A stretch of DNA of 64,000 nt from Carettochelys insculpta (taxonomy: Eukaryota > Chordata > Testudines > Carettochelyidae). Shown here one piece after another: positions 58,611 through 64,000 of this stretch (the first letter of the stretch is position 1; every line of letters starts with the position of its first letter). Below the pieces are notes generated by a model. The model was not told the DNA's origin. It searched no databases and was given only the letters and a program-made list of their open reading frames with translations. The stretch is from NCBI RefSeq assembly GCF_033958435.1, contig NC_134137.1, positions 171,815,501-171,879,500 of the forward strand, written 5' to 3'. The translations under genes were made by a program, and so were the position numbers.

Positions 58611-60854
58611 AAGAGTCGGGAGACTGTTTATATGAGAGACACTGTACTAGACACATTTGTATTCTAATGGATGCTATGAGCTGGAAAAGAACAAGCCCTT
58701 TTTCTGGCAGTCAGAATAAAACTCCTAGTCATAAACTGTATCCCTCAGCAGTTTGCCCTGTATGTGATGTCTTGCGTCACATGCTATCATCTTGCAGTCA
58801 TGAGTCACTTACTTGGTTCCCGTTGCTTTGGGAAATAAGCTTGGCAAATCCATGTCTCTGCACATTTTATTCTCTCTAAAAATGTGCACACAAAGCAGTG
58901 GAAACTCAGCCCTCTGCTGTGCTTTAAAAGGAACATATTTGCATTTGAGCTAGAACTCCAGGGGATGGAGGGTAAGCTGAGTAATATTGCATCTATTTTC
59001 AGGCTCGTTACCTGGGTGATAGTAATTGTTTTGTTGTTCTTTTCCTACAGTGCTTGAAAACATATCCCCGCTACTTACCATGAATGGAATTTAGATTTTT
59101 TGAAAATTCAGTAGCTTCCCCAAAATTTTTATACCCCTGGGTACAATAGATCTGATTATCAAAATGTCCAATATAAAACAAATTCTGGGGCTTAAAAGGA
59201 TGACTGCTTTATTTCACTTTGTACTACTTCTAACATATTGGGTTTGCCTGTGTAATAGCATATCCTTTGATATTGCAGCTCTGCTTTCACTGACTAGCAG
59301 TGGTTGTGTGCTTGTTTGCCTTTGAAGGATTCTTACCCTTACATATTTAATTAAAAAATAAAGCAAAACCAATTTAACTGGGGGGAGGGCATGATTTCAC
59401 TACTAGTATGTGATTTCTGCTCCAGCATGAAATAAGTGTTTCAGCTAGATCCTCGGTTTGAATAAACTAACAGATTTGGCAAGATAATGTTAGTGGAAAA
59501 AGTAAATGAGAGATTTGGTATTTGTTAGCATCCTTAGACAACCCTTCACACCACCCTTTTGCATAAATCACAAATGCAGATAAACTGTCAAATTCAGGCC
59601 ATGGAAGGGGCAAAACTTAGGGCAGTCAGCCCTTAGCACCATTGGGACTGAAGCACTGGGCCCCCTCACCACCCTCACAGTAGTACAGAGCAGCGCTGCT
59701 GTGATGTTTCATGAGGGCCTGCAGCTCTCGCTGCTGCCGCAGCCAAAGTAGCATCAGCCGCGTGGGTGTCAGGTGAAACCACAGCTAAGGAAGGTAAGCT
59801 CCTTCCCCCTCCAAGCTCCAACCCTTCTGCAACCTTACCTCTTCCCCGCTTGGAGCCAAGACATGGCAAGAGAGCTGGGCTGCTGAACCACTGGGCTGTC
59901 GCACCGCAGCCACAGCCTTCCCAGGGGTGGGGATGGGAGGTGGGGAATAGAGGCAGTTTTGGGAAGGCAATGACTTGCCTGCATTACCTGCCACCCATTA
60001 GCAGTGGTAGCTGGAGCTCTTGGCCCCTTTGAAACACCAGGCCTGTGGTTATTGCCTCCTTTGCCCTTCCCTCATTGGCAAGTCTGCCATCCACAAAGGG
60101 CTGGAGCCAGAGAGCTTAGTTGCCAAAGATGTTTTTTGGAGGGAGAGAGTTTGGCACCAGCCTTAACTCCATGAAAAATGGCTGATGAAGCAGTACAGCC
60201 ACCCAAGCCTTCTTATATAGCTTATACAGCTCCCACTGCCTACTATGTTAGTGTTAAAAAGATGTTAAAATTCTGCTTATCAGGCACTGCTGGAGGAGAT
60301 AATATTTCCATAGTCTTAAAAACTGGCTCCTGTCTGCATCCCTTGAACATCACAGCTGTGCTGAGGAGCTAAAGCCAACATGTAACATATCCCTTGGCTG
60401 ATCTTAGGTAGCAGCTACAAGGCTAGCCATCTGGGGAAAGCACTATCCAACCCAAAGACAAGGGGATTAAAACCAAAAAATTCTGTCATGGCTCAAGTTC
60501 AAGATTCAGTGAATGCATAATCCGTGAGAGCTCTTCCCAAGCTACAGCTACAGTAGGATTTGGGGGTACAACATTTTTGAAGGGGTCCATCTCCAGTAGT
60601 GGAGACTAGAACATGTTCAAAGCTTGGACAGGCTCAGACTTTTCTACTGTTGTCTGACCCAATGGAAAACAGTTGAACTGCATCCCATTGCTATTTGTAT
60701 TCTGAAAAATCCCCGACTTAACAACTTCTTTGACAACATATTAAAAAAAAACAAATGTGGAGGTACCAGGAGGATACTACAGGGGAAGGAATTCATGAGC
60801 TGCAACTGGGAGGGCGGGAGACAGAGACAGCAATATACTAGAGTGGTATGTATG
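58611..60854. other. Intergenic, unassigned
   Basis: 59630-60060 is locally GC-rich without recognised ends. An open frame at 60178-60372 (64 codons, Tyr/Pro-rich start) has no flanking splice signals that I can support. No repeat was identified. Confidence 0.35.
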
Positions 60855-61620
60855 AATCACAAAAATGTGAGGCTAGAGGAGACCTCTGGCAGTCATCAAA
60901 TCCAGTGCCCTGCTCTGAGGTAGAACCAAGTAAACCTAAACCATCCTTGACACGCATTCTTTAAACCCCCAGTAATGGGGGGTTCCACAGCCTCCCTTAG
61001 AAGCCTCTTACAGACCTTAATTAGCCTTGTAGATAGAAAAGTTTTCCTAATATCTAGCCTAAATCTCCTTTGCTGCAGATTAAGGCCATTACTTATCCTA
61101 CCTTTGGTGAACACGGGGGGACAACAGATGACAGTCCTCTTTGCAACAGCTCCTAATGTATTTGATGTATTCCAGCTGAGGCCTCAGGAGTGTCATGTAG
61201 AGTGGGACAATTACCTACTGTGTCTTACAGAATGACACTCTTGTTAATACAACCCAGAATGGACATTGGCCTTTTTTGTGACTGCTTTTCATTGTTAACT
61301 CATATTCAATTTATGATCCACTTAACTGACAGATCCCGGTCAATTGCACTTCCACCTAGCCTTCGAGTCCCCATTTTGTAGTTCTGTTTAATTGTGCCTT
61401 CCAAGCAAAGTACTTTGCACTTATCTTTATTGAATTTCATTTAGTTGATTTCAAACCAACTCTCCAATTTATCAAGCTTATTTTGGATTCTATTCCTCTC
61501 CTCTGATGTGCTTGCAATCCCCTCAGCTTGGTGTCATCTGTGTATTTTCTACAATAGCCAAGTCTATTAAATGGGTTCCATCTAATTCAGCTCTGTAGAG
61601 CCACTTGCTGTAAATTTTGT
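60855..61620 (-). mobile_element. CR1 LINE 3' part, inverted, ~770 bp
   Basis: On plus, from the tail side: GGCTAGAGGAGACCTCTGGC, CATCAAATCCAGTGCCCTGC, CCATCCTTGACACGCATTCT, TTCCTAATATCTAGCCTAAA, then ATTCCAGCTGAGGCCTCAGG, AATACAACCCAGAATGGACA, AACTCATATTCAATTTATG and CACTTATCTTTATTGAATTT. This is the longest CR1 copy in the window. Confidence 0.9.
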
Positions 61621-63138
61621 TGCCTTGGTCATGGTTCTGTAGCAGGGCAGCTGGGAAATGTTCATTGCAGAATGAAGACCTGAGATACAAGTGCTTATAG
61701 TCACGTTTGTTTACTTCTCACTATGAGCAAATTCTCCCTTGTTATATGTGTAAGACCCACAAAAACAAAATAGACTAATTATAAGTGGGAAACCACAGTC
61801 TAAATTTTCTAAGATAACTCATGATTTTGCATACCCAAATTCAAGCCCCTTATAAAGAGGGTTGGTTTTCAGAGGATGTGAATTCAGCATTTTCTCAAAA
61901 ATTAGACTTCTTTAAGGCATCACAAGATGGGCACCTAAACATAACTTTTAAAAAATCTGGTCCACCTATGACTATACACCAAGTGCTGTCAAATACATGA
62001 ACCCAAACCACACATTTCTTCTCTAACCTTTCAGTTTTAATCATCTTTAAGTAAGTGCTGGCTTTTTTAATCCAAAAGAGCATTTAAAAAAAGTCATACA
62101 AGGTAAACAGCAGTTATACATACAGCATAAAAAAAGTGGAAGCTTGTATATTCTTAATTAGGAAAAGAAAATGTTTAAAGAATACTGAATTCTTACTCCA
62201 GTTTTAGCTTTATCATAGGTGATATAAGGCAGCTTTGCATTCCAAAGTTGGTTACATGAAGTCACTTTTAAAGCTAGTGACTTTTTTTCAAATACTCAAC
62301 CCTACCAGATTTTCCTAAATTAGCTGTCAAGCAACAACACATTAACCCGTTCTCCCCAGTCCGTAGCAGCTGACACCCATCCTGACAAAAAAGAGACAGG
62401 ATTGTCAACACTTAAAACTATATACAAACAGATTCTCTTAAAATTAAATTGCTATGTTTCTCCGGAAAAAAACCAACCAACCGCCCTCTTTTTTGGAGAA
62501 TTCAATCACGTACAAGTCAGAGAACAGTTGTTCACAATCTCTCCTGTTGCAGTCATGAATGAAACATCTGCTCTCGATCATCTGCTTAGTGTGAGATAAC
62601 AAAAAAATGAATTTCATATTAAGTAATCCTATATTCCAGAAAAAGATTTTTTGCACATACTTGAAACAAAAAGTGTATTGGTGTTAGAAGCACAGAGATC
62701 TCTTTGCCAGATCTCCATGAGAAGCACAGCTATCAAATTTAAGTTCAGCACTTAATAAACTGTCTGTGGCTAAACCAATCTTAAAATGAGCCCCTTCTCA
62801 TCTGTTTTGAGACACAACCGGATATTGATTTGGTGAGCATTTGGATGGCAGCAACATGATTTTTAAGGCCTCTCTATCTTAGTAACATTTCCATGACTGA
62901 TTTAGTTGCTTTGTAAAAGCACTAGTCTACAGGAAGATCTTAGCTACATGTGACGCCCCTCCCATTGCTGGCTACTGGCGTTTGGGGCAGTCTTCTTCTG
63001 AAAAGGAGACCAAAAAAGAGACAGAAAAAGACCATAGTCAGGATTCTATAAAGAAATCACTAGGAAATAAATTCTTAACGCATTGGACAATTTGCAGCAA
63101 TGTACAGTAGCAGTGGGCCTGTACACTCTAGTCCTGTA
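61621..63138. other. Intergenic or 3' UTR-like DNA
   Basis: No repeat was recognised. It is AT-rich and contains the weak terminal-exon candidate at 62944-62997 (minus). If that is real, much of this segment would be 3' UTR on the minus strand. Confidence 0.35.
62944..62997 (-). CDS. Candidate terminal coding exon, unidentified gene
   Basis: On the minus strand a strong polypyrimidine tract and CAG acceptor (complement of 62998-63037) precede a short open stretch. In one frame it gives KKTAPNASSQQWEGRHM then TAG; the other two frames give EEDCPKRQ or RRRLPQTPVASNGRGVTCS before a stop. I do not recognise any of the three. In human the gene upstream of PDXK is RRP1B, whose C-terminus I recall differently, so no name is given. 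Chance resemblance is quite possible. Confidence 0.2.
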   Translation of the reverse strand, partial: KKTAPNASSQQWEGRHM

Positions 63139-63797
63139 CACTCATCCCTTGTTTAACGAGTACTCTACTTACGAGCACTCACTAAAATGAGGGACATACA
63201 TATTTACCACTGTTTGCTATGCAAGTGAATGTTCCTGCTTATACGAGCTGGCTCTGGGGTCCCTGGCTGGGTGGGGGGAGGCAGGGAGACACACAGCCCT
63301 GTGGATGGCTCTGCTCTAGCCACGAGGTCCCTGGCTGGGGCACGGGGAGACCCGCAGGGCCCGCTCCCAACTTCCCCCATGGTAACTCCCCACGCACTCC
63401 CTCCCTGCCCGCCCACTCCCAACATTCCCCCAGCCCTCAGCTCCCCACGCAACCTCCCCAGCCTGCTCCCAACACCCACCCCATCCTGTTCTGAACCCTG
63501 TACCCCCCCCAGGTACCTCTGCTGCAACCAGGAGGAACAATCCCCCACCTCCTCCACCTGAAGGTTTTAATCCTCCCTCCAGCTCATGGCCCCAAACTGC
63601 CCCAGCCTTTAGCCCCCTCCCAACCCCAGGTTCACTTACCTTTCAAAAGCAACACCACCTGCTGCCGCTCCAAGCACTTGGAACCAATCAGAGACTTTTA
63701 CGCATATTTTAATAGGAATTTAGTGTCCCTCTTACGAGTTTTCGCCTATGAGCAAACCGTTAAGAACCAATTGTGCTCGTACAATGAGGGATGAGTG
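63139..63797. mobile_element. Tigger-like element D, 659 bp, TA-flanked
   Basis: The left end CACTCATCCCTTGTTTAACG and the complement of the right end CACTCATCCCTCATTGTACG are inverted repeats; TA at 63137-63138 and 63798-63799. The sub-terminal words TACTTACGAGCAC and TTACGAGTTTTCG continue the motif. The interior is C-rich; its ORFs (up to 117 codons) are low-complexity. Confidence 0.88.
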
Positions 63798-63867
63798 TAT
63801 TTTACTTTTTCTTGGTCGTAAGAGAAAAGTGTAGTTGAGTGTGTGCCAGTGAACAAGTCTGACACTT

Positions 63868-64000
63868 GGGCTATGGCTACACTACAAGCTAAAATTGACT
63901 TTATTAAAATTGATTTTTTTAATGCTGGGTTTTATAAATTCAATTTTGAGCATCCTCACTATCCCACAGGCTCCCCACAAAATTAACTTACTGCTGCCCC
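63868..64000. mobile_element. DNA transposon, cut by window end
   Basis: GGGCTATGGCTACACTACAA begins an element with the same kind of tip as those at 41275 and 54775. The interior repeats AAAATTGA and TTCAATTTTGA. Only the left terminus is visible. Confidence 0.6.

Noticed and set aside
60178..60372. 64-codon ORF starting MADEAVQPPKPSYIAY
   Set aside because: The start looks protein-like but there is no promoter, splice or domain support, and the remainder is unremarkable.

Overview
This is vertebrate nuclear DNA, most likely from a turtle (probably Cryptodira). The host call rests on the repeats. There are two tRNA-derived SINEs whose 3' end is CR1-like, as in the tortoise Cry/polIII SINE. 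There are several CR1 fragments, Penelope-like element (PLE) fragments with a GIY-YIG reading frame, and many non-autonomous hAT-like, pogo/Tigger-like and 'GTCTACAC'-tipped DNA transposons. No bacterial-style gene organisation is present, and almost all of the short ORFs lie in repeats or low-complexity DNA.

The one host gene I can name is PDXK (pyridoxal kinase), on the minus strand. Its first coding exon lies at 37585-37686: 34 codons, ATG in a strong Kozak context, and a GTGAGC donor. It sits inside a CpG island (about 37330-38060). I found no later PDXK exon by eye to the left, so intron 1 appears to fill the window from 37584 leftwards (at least 37 kb). To the right of the promoter lies about 1.3 kb of C/A-rich DNA, then a G-rich stretch, then intergenic DNA. 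A weak candidate for a terminal exon of an unidentified minus-strand gene lies near 62997.

Layout of repeats. 300-690: CR1 fragment. 2430-5760: nearly full-length but decayed LINE (endonuclease, RT, zinc-finger tail). 9309-9612: PLE tails, one in inverted-pair form with a 13-bp target duplication. 14.3 kb and 27.2 kb: SINEs. 15.2-15.7 kb: two adjacent DNA transposons. 16.3-16.9 kb: G-rich block. 17.9-20.2 kb: possible LTR-element remnant with a duplicated block of about 90 bp. 23.1-24.5 kb: hAT-like element next to a Tigger-like one. 31.2-35.0 kb: a cluster of Tigger-like, hAT-like, PLE and palindromic MITE insertions. 40.15-42.13 kb: LTR candidate, then an RTE-like LINE split by a 682-bp TIR element. 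43.3-43.8 kb: Tigger-like end and CR1 endonuclease fragment. 46.4-57.0 kb: hAT-like, Tigger-like (one carrying a 1-kb insertion), MITE and PLE pieces. 57.2-58.2 kb: PLE with linker and GIY-YIG coding region. 58.5 kb and 60.9-61.6 kb: CR1. 63.1-63.8 kb: Tigger-like element. The window ends inside another DNA transposon.

No operon, CRISPR array, rRNA gene or functional tRNA gene was seen. The most informative signals are the well-preserved target duplications: 11-13 bp for PLE ends, 8 bp for hAT-like elements, TA for Tigger-like elements and CAT for the nested element. They give insertion boundaries and relative ages. Family names rest on recognised sequence, not on a database search.
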